64,000 nucleotides of DNA from NCBI RefSeq assembly GCF_020042665.1, contig NZ_CP083376.1, forward strand, positions 1,958,001 through 2,022,000, read 5' to 3'. How positions within the stretch are numbered: position 1 is the first letter of the stretch; the number at the start of each line of letters is the position of its first letter. Below are positions 10,281-20,229 of the stretch, in pieces. The position numbers were made by a program, and so were the translations under genes. This stretch comes from Pseudoxanthomonas sp. X-1. Lineage in GTDB: Bacteria > Pseudomonadota > Gammaproteobacteria > Xanthomonadales > Xanthomonadaceae. Below the pieces are notes generated by a model. The model saw only the letters and a program-made list of their open reading frames with translations, searched no databases and was not told the DNA's origin.

Positions 10281-10817
10281 GTGTCGATGTCCGTGCAAAC
10301 CGAATGGGCCGCGCTGATCCGCGATGTGCCCGACTTCCCCAAGTCTGGCGTGCTGTTCAAGGACATCACGCCGGTGCTGGCCGATGCGGCGGCGTTCGCC
10401 GCCGCCACGGCCGCGCTGGCCGATCCCTGGCGCGAGGCCGGCGTGCAGGCGGTGCTGGGCATCGAGTCGCGCGGGTTCATCCTCGGCGCGGCGCTGGCGC
10501 GTGCGCTCAAGTGCGGGTTTGTGCCGGTGCGCAAGCCTGGCAAGCTGCCGGCTTCTGTGCTCAGCGTCGAATACGGCCTTGAGTACGGCAAGGACACCTT
10601 GCAGATGCATCGCGACGCGCTGCCGCCCGGCACGCGCGTGCTGATCGTGGACGACGTGCTGGCCTCGGGCGGCACGCTGCACGCGGCGCTGTCGCTGGCG
10701 CGGCAGCAGGGCTGCGACGTGCTGGGCGCGGCGGTGCTGATCGAGCTGCAGGCGCTGGGCGGGCGCGGGCGCTGGCAGGCGGATCTGCCGCTGACTGCGG
10801 TGCTGCGGTTTCCGTGA
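10281..10817 (+). CDS. apt: Adenine phosphoribosyltransferase
   Basis: A purine-salvage enzyme of about 178 residues that converts adenine and PRPP to AMP. The PRPP-binding loop VLIVDDVLASGGTL is intact, as are the flexible-loop RKPGKLP and the IESRGFILGAALA segment. Start choice lies between GTG 10281 and ATG 10287; the earlier codon is used. A bulged hairpin (10820-10853) follows the stop but lacks a T run, so termination there is uncertain. The 294 bp to the next gene hold only repeats. Confidence 0.95.
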   Translation: MSMSVQTEWAALIRDVPDFPKSGVLFKDITPVLADAAAFAAATAALADPWREAGVQAVLGIESRGFILGAALARALKCGFVPVRKPGKLPASVLSVEYGLEYGKDTLQMHRDALPPGTRVLIVDDVLASGGTLHAALSLARQQGCDVLGAAVLIELQALGGRGRWQADLPLTAVLRFP

Positions 10818-11027
10818 GGGCCACAAGCGCCGGCGGAACCGGCGTCCTGTGGCATCTCCGGTCTTCGACATGCGGGAACGATGTGTGATGCGGCGGGTGC
10901 TTTTGGCGTCTGAGTCAGCGTTTCCCGCGACCTGATTCGACCTCTCCCGGCCACCCCCTGCTGCGCAAGGGGCAGGGAGTAGCGCTGCCGGAGTGGACGT
11001 TCGCCACGCTTGCGTCAGCGCAGATTC

Positions 11028-11055
11028 CGTCATCCCCGCGAACGCGGGGCTCCAT
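11028..11055. repeat. Short dispersed inverted repeat (copy 1 of 5)
   Basis: CCCCGCG-AAC-GCGGGG within the context cgtcatccccgcg. Related copies lie at 25278, 38411, 55016 and 61812. It sits between apt and a convergent transaminase gene. A degraded stretch resembling the CCTCTCCC-type repeat lies just upstream (10938-10980). Confidence 0.7.
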
Positions 11056-11111
11056 GGACGTCAGCGGGACACCGCGAAAAGCAGACCGTGCCCCGCGCGC
11101 GATCTCCCGCT

Positions 11112-12488
<1,377 letters not shown>

Positions 12489-12616
12489 GCGGGCCTCGGA
12501 CGGAGAAGGGATGTTCTTAGCCTAGCGCGTTGAAGAAACTTTACAACGTGAGGCAGAAACAGGCTCAATGCCGCCCTGGGTGTCAAGAATCCGCAACACA
12601 GGGGCCAGAAGCCAGC
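12489..12616. promoter_or_regulatory. Divergent spacer with candidate operator shared with the puu locus
   Basis: This spacer holds TGTCAAGAATCCGCAAC at 12581-12597, which matches 15 of 17 bases of TGTCAAGAATACTCAAC at 22926-22942 in the putrescine-gene spacer. It also has CTTTACAAC (12539-12547), whose complement GTTGTAAAG resembles GTTGTAAAA at 23011-23019. Two shared elements in two divergent spacers of related metabolism suggest a common regulator, perhaps the XRE-cupin protein encoded next door. That assignment is inference. Confidence 0.5.
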
Positions 12617-13165
12617 ATGGACATCGGAGCGCGGCTGCAGCAGGTGCGTACCGCCAAGCAGCTCAGCCAGCGCGAGCTGGCCAAGCGTGTAGGCGTGACC
12701 AACAGCACGATCTCGCTGATCGAGCAGAACAAGGTCAGCCCATCGGTCGGGTCGCTGAAGAAGGTGCTGGACGGCATCCCGATCTCGCTGGCTGATTTCT
12801 TCACCCTGGACCTGGAGCCCGGCCCGCCCGACAGCCCGTTCTACAGCGCCGCAGAGACGCCCGACGTGGGCAGCGACGGCGTGCACTACTTCCTGGTGGG
12901 ACAGCGGGTGGCGCGGCGGCAGATGTGCATCCTGCGCGAGGTGATGCCGCCGGGCACCGACACCGGCCCGACCCTGCTGGTCCACGCTGGCGAAGAGGGC
13001 GGGGTAGTCGTGGCGGGCGAGGTGGAAGTCACCGTCGGCGAGCAGGTGCGGGTGCTGCGCGCAGGCGAGGGCTACTACTTCGAAAGCCGGGTGCCGCATC
13101 GCTTCCGCAACCTGGGCGAGAGCGAGGCGGTGATCGTCAGCGCGAATACGCCGCCGACGTTCTGA
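12617..13165 (+). CDS. XRE-family regulator with C-terminal cupin domain (PuuR-like)
   Basis: A 182-residue regulator. Residues about 5-60 form an XRE helix-turn-helix (SQRELAKRVGVTNSTISLIEQ), and residues about 100-180 form a cupin sensor (TGPTLLVHAGEEGGVVVAGEVEV, GYYFESRVPHRFRN). This architecture is that of PuuR and related repressors of polyamine and amino acid catabolism. The ATG at 12617 begins at the conserved MDIGARL; an earlier in-frame start would add a non-family leader. It is divergent from the transaminase gene and may also control the puu locus 10 kb away, since the two spacers share a 17-nt motif. Confidence 0.88.
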   Translation: MDIGARLQQVRTAKQLSQRELAKRVGVTNSTISLIEQNKVSPSVGSLKKVLDGIPISLADFFTLDLEPGPPDSPFYSAAETPDVGSDGVHYFLVGQRVARRQMCILREVMPPGTDTGPTLLVHAGEEGGVVVAGEVEVTVGEQVRVLRAGEGYYFESRVPHRFRNLGESEAVIVSANTPPTF

Positions 13166-13193
13166 GAACGAGGTCGCCGTCGCACCCGGCGAG

Positions 13194-13232
13194 CGATGGG
13201 CTGCGAAGCGTTCAAGGCATCGCAGCCCATCG
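13194..13232. terminator. Candidate hairpin terminator between convergent genes
   Basis: A 13-bp perfect stem (CGATGGGCTGCGA, 13194-13206, with TCGCAGCCCATCG, 13220-13232) around a 13-base loop, between the convergent regulator and VOC genes. There is no T run, so it may be a processing or blocking hairpin rather than a classical terminator. Confidence 0.5.
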
Positions 13233-13297
13233 AGACGGCCGCTGTTTAGCGCGTTAAGCAGCAGCCGGATCAGACGCTGGAAAGTCTTACGGCGGGC

Positions 13298-13777
13298 TCA
13301 GCCCCGCCGCGCCGCATCGATCGCGGCCACATCGATCCTGCCCATCGTCATCATCGCCTCGAACACGCGCTTGGCCACGGCGGGATCCGGATCGGCCATG
13401 CCTTCGGTCAGCGTGCGCGGCGTGATCTGCCAGGACAGGCCCCACTTGTCCTTGCACCAGCCGCAGGCGCTCTCCTGCCCGCCGTTGCCGACGATGGCAT
13501 CCCACAGGCGGTCGGTCTCGGCCTGGTCGTCGGTGGCGATCTGGAACGAGAACGCCTCGCTGTGCTTGAACGCCGGCCCGCCGTTGAGCCCCATGCACGG
13601 CACGCCGCACACGGTGAACTCCACGACCAGCACGTCCCCGGCCTTGCCGGAGGGGAAATCGGACGGCGCGCGGCGCACGGCGCCGACCCGGCTGTCGGGA
13701 AAGGTCTTCGCGTAGAACTGCGCGGCCTCCAGCGCGGTGCCGTCGTACCAAAGGCAGAGGGTGTTTTTGGGGATCAT
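13298..13777 (-). CDS. VOC family (PhnB-like) protein
   Basis: A 159-residue protein of the vicinal oxygen chelate superfamily, PhnB/3-demethylubiquinone-methyltransferase-like branch. Typical parts are [50 protein letters not shown] and [16 protein letters not shown]. Members of this branch often have no proven activity, so only the fold is assigned. It is convergent with the XRE-cupin gene and divergent from dapA. Confidence 0.88.
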   Translation of the reverse strand: MIPKNTLCLWYDGTALEAAQFYAKTFPDSRVGAVRRAPSDFPSGKAGDVLVVEFTVCGVPCMGLNGGPAFKHSEAFSFQIATDDQAETDRLWDAIVGNGGQESACGWCKDKWGLSWQITPRTLTEGMADPDPAVAKRVFEAMMTMGRIDVAAIDAARRG

Positions 13778-13988
13778 GGCGCGTTTCCTCCTGGCGGTGA
13801 TCGACGCGGCGGGACTGCCGCGTCCTTATACGGCCTCGACGCGCGAGGGCGATGAAGATCGACACGCACGCCAGCGCGTTGCTGAGCGTAATGGTTGCAG
13901 GCGACACCGCTCGCGGCGCGCCCGCGACCGCGCCATGACGCTTAGAATCGGCGGCTCCCTCCACTTCATCCCGCAAAGCCCTGCCTTC

Positions 13989-14888
13989 ATGACCACTTCC
14001 CACGCCCCCCTGCGCGGCAGCATCGTCGCGCTCGTCACCCCGATGCACCAGGACGGCAGCGTCGACTACGCCGCCCTGCGCAAACTGGTGGACTGGCACG
14101 TGGCCGAAGGCACCGATTGCATCGGCGTGGTCGGCACCACCGGCGAGTCGCCCACGGTCGACGTGGAGGAGCACTGCGAGATCATCCGCGTGGCGGTCGA
14201 GCAGGCCGCCGGCCGCGTGCCGGTGATGGCCGGCTGCGGCGCCAATTCCACCGCCGAGGCGATCGCGCTGGCCAGGTTCGCGCGCGAGGTCGGCGCCGAC
14301 AGCCAGCTGCAGGTGGTGCCTTACTACAACAAGCCCGGCCAGGAAGGGCAGTACCGCCATTTCGCGGCCATCGCCGAGGCCACCGGCGACCTGCCGATCG
14401 TGCTGTACAACGTGCCCGGCCGCACTGCGGCCGACCTGGCGCACGACACGGTGCTGCGCCTGGCGCAGCTGCCGGGCATCGTCGGCATCAAGGAGGCCAC
14501 CGGCAACATCGAGCGCGCGCAGTGGCTGATCCGCGAGGCGCCGGAAGGCTTTTCCATTTACTCCGGCGACGACGCCACGGCCGTGGCGCTGATGCTGTGC
14601 GGCGGCCACGGCAACGTCAGCGTCACCGCCAATGTCGCCCCGCGGCTGATGCGCGAGCTGTGCGCGGCGGCGCTGGCCGGCGATGTCGCCACCGCAGTGG
14701 CGATCCAGCGACGCCTGCTGCCGCTGCACAAGCAGCTGTTCGTCGAGGCCAACCCGATCCCGGTCAAGTGGGCGGTGTCGCGCCTGGGGCACTGCGGCGG
14801 CGCGCTGCGCCTGCCGATGACCGAACTCGAACCGGCCAACCAGGCCAAGGTCGAGGCGGCGCTGCGCGAAGCCGGCCTGCTGGCCTGA
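13989..14888 (+). CDS. dapA: 4-hydroxy-tetrahydrodipicolinate synthase
   Basis: A 299-residue class I aldolase that condenses pyruvate with aspartate semialdehyde in lysine and peptidoglycan (diaminopimelate) synthesis. The Schiff-base lysine is Lys168 in GIKEATGN. The substrate loop [12 protein letters not shown] and the tyrosine segment YNVPGRTA are intact, and the length is typical. The ATG at 13989 starts at the conserved N-terminus ([18 protein letters not shown]). It is followed 64 bases later by fdhD on the same strand. Confidence 0.95.
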   Translation: MTTSHAPLRGSIVALVTPMHQDGSVDYAALRKLVDWHVAEGTDCIGVVGTTGESPTVDVEEHCEIIRVAVEQAAGRVPVMAGCGANSTAEAIALARFAREVGADSQLQVVPYYNKPGQEGQYRHFAAIAEATGDLPIVLYNVPGRTAADLAHDTVLRLAQLPGIVGIKEATGNIERAQWLIREAPEGFSIYSGDDATAVALMLCGGHGNVSVTANVAPRLMRELCAAALAGDVATAVAIQRRLLPLHKQLFVEANPIPVKWAVSRLGHCGGALRLPMTELEPANQAKVEAALREAGLLA

Positions 14889-14952
14889 CGCCGATGTCGC
14901 CGGCACCGCGCACAGGTCGTGCAGCCACGCGCCGGATGGCAGGCGTGGGGCC

Positions 14953-15780
14953 TTGAGCGATCCGACGCGGCCGGCTTCGACCGAAGACGCCGGCAGCGTG
15001 CGGCGCGAGATGGTGCGCGTGCGTGGCGAGAGCGCGGAGGCACGCGTGGACGAGATCGCCGAGGAAGTGCCGGTGGCCTTCGTCTACAACGACGCGCCGT
15101 TCGCGGTGATGATGGCCACGCCGTGCGACCTGGCCGATTTCGCCCAGGGCTTCGCGCTCAGCGAGGGCATCGTCGAGGCGATCGACGATGCGCGCGTCGA
15201 ATCGATCGAACACCTGCTCGAAGGCGTGGAGGTGCGCGTGCGCATCCCGCCGCAACGCGAGCAGGCGCTGCAGCGCCGCCGCCGCAGCATGAGCGGACGC
15301 AGCGGCTGCGGCGTGTGCGGCAGCGAACTGCTGGAGGCGGCCCTGCGCGATCCCGCACCGGTCGGTCCCGGGATCGTCGTGACGCCTGCTGCCCTGCAGC
15401 GCGCCCTGCGCGCGCTGCGCGCCGCCCAGCCGCTGGGCGCCCGCACCGGCGCCACCCATGCCGCCGGCTGGGCGCTGGCCGATGGCGAGATCGCGCTGGT
15501 GCGCGAGGACGTGGGCCGGCACAACGCCCTGGACAAGCTGATCGGCGCGATGCACCGCGCCGGGTTCGATCCCCAGGCCGGCTTCCTGGTCGTCACCAGC
15601 CGGGCCAGCTACGAAATGGCGATGAAGGCCGCCAGCGCCGGCATCGCCTTTCTGGCCGCCATCTCCGCCCCGACCGCCCTGGCCCTGTCGCTGGCCCAGC
15701 GCACCGGCCTGACCCTGCTGGGCTTCGCCCGCGACGATGGCTATGCTGTTTATACCCATCCCCAGCGGCTGGACGGATAA
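14953..15780 (+). CDS. fdhD: Formate dehydrogenase accessory sulfurtransferase FdhD
   Basis: A 275-residue FdhD protein, which passes sulfur from IscS to the molybdenum cofactor to make formate dehydrogenase active. The key cysteines are Cys119 and Cys122 in GRSGCGVCG. The EDVGRHNALDKLIGA and VTSRASYEMAMKAA segments are also typical. The start used is TTG at 14953; no better start lies upstream. No formate dehydrogenase subunit lies in the window, so its target must be encoded elsewhere. It is the last typical high-GC gene before the lower-GC island. Confidence 0.93.
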   Translation: MSDPTRPASTEDAGSVRREMVRVRGESAEARVDEIAEEVPVAFVYNDAPFAVMMATPCDLADFAQGFALSEGIVEAIDDARVESIEHLLEGVEVRVRIPPQREQALQRRRRSMSGRSGCGVCGSELLEAALRDPAPVGPGIVVTPAALQRALRALRAAQPLGARTGATHAAGWALADGEIALVREDVGRHNALDKLIGAMHRAGFDPQAGFLVVTSRASYEMAMKAASAGIAFLAAISAPTALALSLAQRTGLTLLGFARDDGYAVYTHPQRLDG

Positions 15781-15917
15781 GGCGCTGAAGATTGGGGCGT
15801 TGGCGCAGCGGTGGGCCACGCTACACCGAGCCCTTCTCAGTGGCTGGGCTCTCGGTAGTGAGAACGAGTGCTTGAACGCAACGCTATGGTGCGGGCGCGC
15901 ACTGGAAGGGAGAAGGG

Positions 15918-16319
15918 ATGAAGAGCGTGGCCAAGATTGCCTTGATATTGGTTTTGATGGGGACTGCGTGCGGTATCGGATTTTATTTTGGGATCAAGCA
16001 AGGGGCGGATACGATGGCCACCCTGGCCGGTCAGAATGAGGTCTCCCAGGCGCTGGGGCGTATCCGACTGTCGGCCGCTGCGACAGAACGCCATGATCTT
16101 TCCTATTCTGTGGCGTTGCACGAGAGGGATATCGGTCAGGCGTTATTCGATCTTGGCGTGTACGCGCGCGCGGTGCCGTATTGGAGCTGCCGCGAGAAAG
16201 ATCGAGAAGCCATCAAGGCCGCGAAGACATATATAGCTGCGCATCCAAGTATGGGTGGTCTTCCTCCCAAGAATATTCTTGATCGGGCGCTTGGAATTTG
16301 TGGAGGGAATCCGCACTGA
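15918..16319 (+). CDS. Hypothetical membrane-anchored protein
   Basis: I do not recognise this 133-residue protein. It has one N-terminal hydrophobic segment (AKIALILVLMGTACGIGFYFGI, about residues 5-26), then a soluble helical region of about 105 residues with cysteines near the middle and end (YWSCREKDRE, LGICGG). A strong purine-rich ribosome-binding site (AGGGAGAAGGG) precedes the ATG. Lower GC and A/T-rich codons set it apart from fdhD upstream and suggest horizontal acquisition. It may have come with the Rhs remnant that follows, but no function can be assigned. Confidence 0.7.
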   Translation: MKSVAKIALILVLMGTACGIGFYFGIKQGADTMATLAGQNEVSQALGRIRLSAAATERHDLSYSVALHERDIGQALFDLGVYARAVPYWSCREKDREAIKAAKTYIAAHPSMGGLPPKNILDRALGICGGNPH

Positions 16320-16463
16320 TGGATGAAGCGTCAGAGGCGGAAAGACCTGGAATCCTTTGAAATGGAGTGGATACCGCCAAGCGCGGACGGCTTGTGGAGA
16401 AAGTTAGTGCGAGGGCCTGAGGGCGGAGGAAGTTGGCTAATCCATTAAACAGTGGGGCTCGCC

Positions 16464-16694
16464 GTGAGTGCTAATAGGTTAATCCTGTCTGCCATTTGGA
16501 TAGCAATAAAACTCTTTGGAATTACTGTTTTTGTCTTTTCAACGAGGGATTGGCTTATTAATAGACATCCAGCCTATCTGGATTTAATTTCGATGTCCGC
16601 TATCTTTATCTACTCTCCCCTGGTCGTATATCTTGTTTTGGCTCCGGCATTTAGAATCCTGGAAGTGCTTGGGCTGTATCCGCGAGGTAAGTGA
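16464..16694 (+). CDS. Hypothetical small two-helix membrane protein
   Basis: I do not recognise this 76-residue protein. It has two strongly hydrophobic segments (LILSAIWIAIKLFGITVFVF and ISMSAIFIYSPLVVYLVLAPAF) separated by a short polar loop with RDWLINRHPAYLD. The GTG at 16464 is preferred because a GGGG sits upstream at fitting distance; an in-frame GTG at 16452 is possible. Base composition is clearly lower in GC than flanking genes. Small membrane proteins of this kind are often found as orphan immunity or accessory genes next to Rhs loci, but that is only context. Confidence 0.6.
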   Translation: MSANRLILSAIWIAIKLFGITVFVFSTRDWLINRHPAYLDLISMSAIFIYSPLVVYLVLAPAFRILEVLGLYPRGK

Positions 16695-16740
16695 TCCATT
16701 TAATTTTCTGGTTATTTATGGTCTCGACTAAGTCACAACA

Positions 16741-17576
16741 GGGTTTTATAGCATCTCCGATGCGCTGGGCTGGAAGTACGACAATTTGTGGCAAGTCCGG
16801 GCAGACGGCGCTGGGCAGCCTGGGCTGTGGCTAAGACGGCAGCGGCCAGCTGGTGGCCCAGACCGGCACGCACGCCCCGCAGTCGCTTCCTGCGGCCAGT
16901 ACCAACAGACAACAACCGCCGGACCAAGGCTAACAACGTCGCCCTCGGCTACAACAGCAACGGCAACCTGATCAGCGACGGCAGCCGAACCTACATCTGT
17001 GACGATCGCGACCGGCTGATCCAGATCAAGTCCGGCAGCACGGTCATCGCCAGTTTCAGCTATGACGCATTGGGACGGCGCATCGCCAAAACCGAGGGTG
17101 GGGCCACCACCAATCACCTCTACGACGGGCTGGACGTGGTCCAGGAGACGCAGGGCACCACGGTTAATCCGATCCTGGCGGGGGCCGGCATCGACCAGCG
17201 TCATGCGCGCAGCGGTCGTGCCTATTTCTTGAGCGACTTGCTGGGCAGCACACGTCTGCTGACCGATTTCTCAGGCACTGTAATACAACGTTATGACCGT
17301 GACTCCTACGGCGTCACGACCCAGATGGCATTTGCTCTGACGGGGCATGCATATCAAACAACACGCGTGCTCAAGTGTGTTGCTTCGCACATGATGTCTG
17401 CTACGAGCAGAACAAGTGCAAATGCCTCATCTTGGAGCGGCAAACTAAGTAATCCGGAGGTTGCGTGCGCCCAACGTAACATTGCCGCGGTATCCTGCAT
17501 CTCCACTATGCTCTCAACGGCGGGGCGCTATCAGGCGTGGGCGCCAGATCCGAATACTATCTCTAAGCACGAAAAA
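16741..17576 (+). pseudogene. Rhs remnant with C-terminal phospholipase A2-like toxin domain, frameshifted
   Basis: The 5' part encodes the end of an Rhs/YD-repeat core: GYNSNGNLISDGSRTY, SFSYDALGRRIAKTEGG, NHLYDGLDVVQET and YFLSDLLGSTRLLTDFSGTV. After RDSYGVTT (about 17315) the meaningful frame changes by +2 to DPDG-ICSDGAC, followed by CCFAHDVCYEQNKC (codons from 17318 to 17419). This carries the CCxxHDxCY signature of phospholipase A2. One extra A near 17420 shifts back to the first frame: NASSW, then ACAQRNIAAVSC. About 50-60 residues of the usual Rhs junction are missing. The remnant starts without the large upstream Rhs body. It is therefore a broken polymorphic toxin tail, not a working gene. 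Confidence 0.75.
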
Positions 17577-18038
17577 ATGAAGTCCTACGTGTCAAATCGT
17601 AAATTGGGCCAGATCGCCGTAATTTGTGCTTGCGTAGCGAATTTCTGTGCTTGTGGAAGGCTTTATGATGCGAATTTTCAACTTAGATCCGGATGTCGAG
17701 CCCCTCACTTCCTGCCGCCAGGGGAGGAATTAAGGTCAGATATACACATGAGTACCTACATCACTGATAATGGAGCTTTTGCAGACTTTGAGTGGTTAAG
17801 TGTCGGCGGTAATAAGACTGGCCTGGTAACTGCGAAATCTCTTACACAGGATGCTATAAAGATCGCAAGTGAGAGTGGTGGCGGGGCTCCTGGGATATTT
17901 CAGCTGTTGCGTGCTAATGGGATAATCGACGTAGTGCGCTATGATTATTCTGGGGGCACCGTTAAGTTCTGTCCTGTTGACGATCTGAAATTAATAGCTG
18001 AAGTCAGAAAAAGAACTGAGTCCGGCTTGCAACAGTAG
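17577..18038 (+). CDS. Hypothetical protein, candidate immunity protein of the Rhs toxin remnant
   Basis: This 153-residue protein starts at an ATG in AAAAAATGA directly after the toxin remnant and happens to be in the same frame as the Rhs part, so an automatic caller would fuse the two. Its N-terminus (residues about 9-25, LGQIAVICACVANFCACG) looks like a secretion signal, possibly a lipoprotein signal with a weak lipobox. The rest is soluble (YITDNGAFADFEWLSVGG, FQLLRANGIIDVVRYDYSGG). Exported immunity proteins commonly sit right behind phospholipase toxins. Homology is not recognised and the role is inferred from position only. Confidence 0.5.
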   Translation: MKSYVSNRKLGQIAVICACVANFCACGRLYDANFQLRSGCRAPHFLPPGEELRSDIHMSTYITDNGAFADFEWLSVGGNKTGLVTAKSLTQDAIKIASESGGGAPGIFQLLRANGIIDVVRYDYSGGTVKFCPVDDLKLIAEVRKRTESGLQQ

Positions 18039-18381
18039 CGAATGGGTGTTGAATGATGTGCTGCCATGTTGCTTGACTGGGCTTTATTAACCTGATCTGG
18101 TCGGCACCTAAGGCCATATTGATTAAATGATTCGCTACGCGTAGCTGAATGGCCGCCCGCGAAGTGCTAACAGGTCAAGAAAAGGATGCCTATGACACAG
18201 TCGGCGCCATATTCTTGGGCCGTAGCATTTCCTATGACCATGAGATTAGGGAAGACTTGGGCAATCCATAACATTTGGCTCATCTCGTCCTCGCGAATCG
18301 TCTCAGGCGCAACCGTCTCCACCGACCCTCGGTCAAACATGACAGAATCCGCCGGCTTTTGTTCCGGAACGCGACCTGAAG
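18039..18381. other. Low-GC gap behind the Rhs remnant
   Basis: This 343-bp stretch has no clear gene. A 40-codon open frame (18149-18271, MAAREVLTGQEKDAYDTVGA and onward) reads as plausible protein and could be the tail of a lost gene. It has no ribosome-binding site and no recognised family. The junction to normal high-GC sequence lies near 18290. Confidence 0.35.
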
Positions 18382-19668
18382 ATGTCCTCGACCACCGCCG
18401 CCCCGCCCGTCAACTCTCCGGCCCGCGTCCTGCTGGCCAGCCTGATGGGCACCACGATCGAATTCTTCGATTTCTACATCTACGCCACCGCCGCGGTGCT
18501 GGTGTTCCCCACGCTGTTCTTCCCGCAGGGCGATCAGTCCGCTGCGCGGCTGGCGTCGCTGGCGACCTTTGCGGTGGCGTTCGTGGCGCGGCCGTTCGGC
18601 TCGGCGCTGTTCGGCCATTTCGGCGACCGCATCGGCCGCAAGGCCACGCTGGTGGCGGCGCTGCTGACCATGGGCATCTCCACGGTGGTGATCGGCCTGC
18701 TGCCCAGCTACCACAGCGTCGGCCTGCTGGCGCCGGTGCTGCTGACGCTGTGCCGCTTCGGCCAGGGCATCGGCCTGGGCGGCGAGTGGGGCGGGGCGGT
18801 ACTGCTGGCCACCGAGAACGCGCCGCCGGGCAAGCGCGGCTGGTACGGGATGTTCCCGCAGCTGGGCGCGCCGCTGGGCTTCCTGCTGTCGGCCTCGACC
18901 TTCCTGATCATGGGCGCGCTGCTGTCGCCGGAGCAGTTCCTGGCCTGGGGCTGGCGCGTGCCGTTCCTGGCCTCGGCGCTGCTGGTGCTGATCGGCCTGT
19001 GGGTGCGCCTGTCGATCCGCGAGACGCCGGCCTTCCAGCAGGCGATCGAGCGCAACGAGCGTCTGCGCGTGCCGTTCCGTGCGGTGTTCTCCAAGCATCT
19101 GGGGCCGTTGGTGCTGGGCACGCTGGGGGCGCTGGCGACCTTCGTGTTGTTCTATCTGATGACCGTGTTCGCGCTGGGCTACGGTACCGTCACGCTGGGG
19201 TATTCCAAGCAGGAGTTTCTGCTGATGCAGATGGTGGGCATGCTGTTCTTCGCCGCGGGCATCCCGATCTCGGCCAAGTTCGGCGACCGCACCTCGGCGC
19301 GCCACGCGATGATGGTGGCCAGCGTGGGCATCCTGCTGTTCGGGCTGGTGTTCCCGGCGCTGTTCACCGCCGGGCACCCGGCCTTCGTCCTGGTGTTCCT
19401 GTGCCTGGGCCTGTTCGTGATGGGCTGGACCTACGGCCCGGTCGGCACGCTGCTGTCGGAGGTCTATCCGACCGAGGTGCGCTATACGGGCTCGTCGCTG
19501 TCCTTCAACCTGGCCAGCGTGCTGGGCGCCGCGCCGGCGCCGTACGTGGCGACCTGGCTGGCCGGCAAGTACGGCGTGCAGTCGGTGGGCTTCTACCTCA
19601 GTGGCGCGGCGCTGATCACCATCCTGGCCCTGCTGGCGGTCCGCCGCCACGCCAGCGTCACGCTGTAG
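18382..19668 (+). CDS. MHS-family MFS transporter (ProP/ShiA-like)
   Basis: A 428-residue metabolite:H+ symporter with about 12 membrane segments. The N-terminal GTTIEFFDFYIYATAAVLVFP and the loops GHFGDRIGRK and RFGQGIGLGGEWGGAVLLATE are hallmarks of this family, whose members carry shikimate, alpha-ketoglutarate, citrate, proline or betaine. The substrate cannot be read from the sequence. It is monocistronic, between the Rhs island and the hemerythrin gene, with which it is convergent. Confidence 0.88.
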   Translation: MSSTTAAPPVNSPARVLLASLMGTTIEFFDFYIYATAAVLVFPTLFFPQGDQSAARLASLATFAVAFVARPFGSALFGHFGDRIGRKATLVAALLTMGISTVVIGLLPSYHSVGLLAPVLLTLCRFGQGIGLGGEWGGAVLLATENAPPGKRGWYGMFPQLGAPLGFLLSASTFLIMGALLSPEQFLAWGWRVPFLASALLVLIGLWVRLSIRETPAFQQAIERNERLRVPFRAVFSKHLGPLVLGTLGALATFVLFYLMTVFALGYGTVTLGYSKQEFLLMQMVGMLFFAAGIPISAKFGDRTSARHAMMVASVGILLFGLVFPALFTAGHPAFVLVFLCLGLFVMGWTYGPVGTLLSEVYPTEVRYTGSSLSFNLASVLGAAPAPYVATWLAGKYGVQSVGFYLSGAALITILALLAVRRHASVTL

Positions 19669-19672
19669 GCCG

Positions 19673-20134
19673 TCAGCGGAACAGGCGCGTCACCGTGCGC
19701 GCCAGCCAGCCGCCCTGCTGGTGGTGGCGGCTGAACTGGTCCAGGTGCCGGCGCACGGTCTCCGAATAGGCCTTGTCGTCGCTGCGGATGTGGTTGAACA
19801 GCCAGCGCGCCAGCATCTGCTTGAGTTCCTCGGTCACGTCCTCGCCCGCCTCGAAGCGCAGGCGGTACTCGCTGACCCGGCGGGTGAACACCTCGTGCAC
19901 CCGCTTGTGCGCGGCGCAGAAGGGATAGCCGGCTTCCTCCATCAGCTCCTCTTCGAAGGCGAAGTGCGAGAGGGTGTAATCCACCAGTTCGGCGATCACC
20001 TCGCCCACGGCCAGCCGCTGGCCTTGCTGTTGGGTCTGGTGCAGGGTGTTGATCATCTCGACGATGCGTCGGTGCTGCTGGTCGATCACCCCGATGCCGG
20101 TGTCCAGATCGTCCTGCCAGATCAGAAGTGCCAT
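19673..20134 (-). CDS. Bacteriohemerythrin
   Basis: A 153-residue single-domain hemerythrin that binds O2 at a non-heme di-iron centre. The ligand pattern is present: [35 protein letters not shown] and the C-terminal HIRSDDKAY. The ATG at 20134 gives the usual [14 protein letters not shown] start; an in-frame ATG four codons upstream is possible. Roles proposed for such proteins are O2 storage or sensing. It lies 95 bp downstream of puuB on the same strand, so it may share transcription with the amine-oxidising enzyme, which consumes O2. That link is inference. Confidence 0.9.
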   Translation of the reverse strand: MALLIWQDDLDTGIGVIDQQHRRIVEMINTLHQTQQQGQRLAVGEVIAELVDYTLSHFAFEEELMEEAGYPFCAAHKRVHEVFTRRVSEYRLRFEAGEDVTEELKQMLARWLFNHIRSDDKAYSETVRRHLDQFSRHHQQGGWLARTVTRLFR

Positions 20135-20229
20135 CGCGTGCCCCATGCGGTTGCGGGCCTCAAGGCCCCATGCCCGCAGGCTCGCACCGGCCGCCCAGGG
20201 CGGCATTGATCGCAGTCAATGTCGGGCGG

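Noticed and set aside
16788..18038. A single 416-residue gene spanning the Rhs remnant and the following gene
   Set aside because: The toxin motif lies in another frame between 17318 and 17419, and the last 153 codons have their own start, so the continuous frame is accidental.
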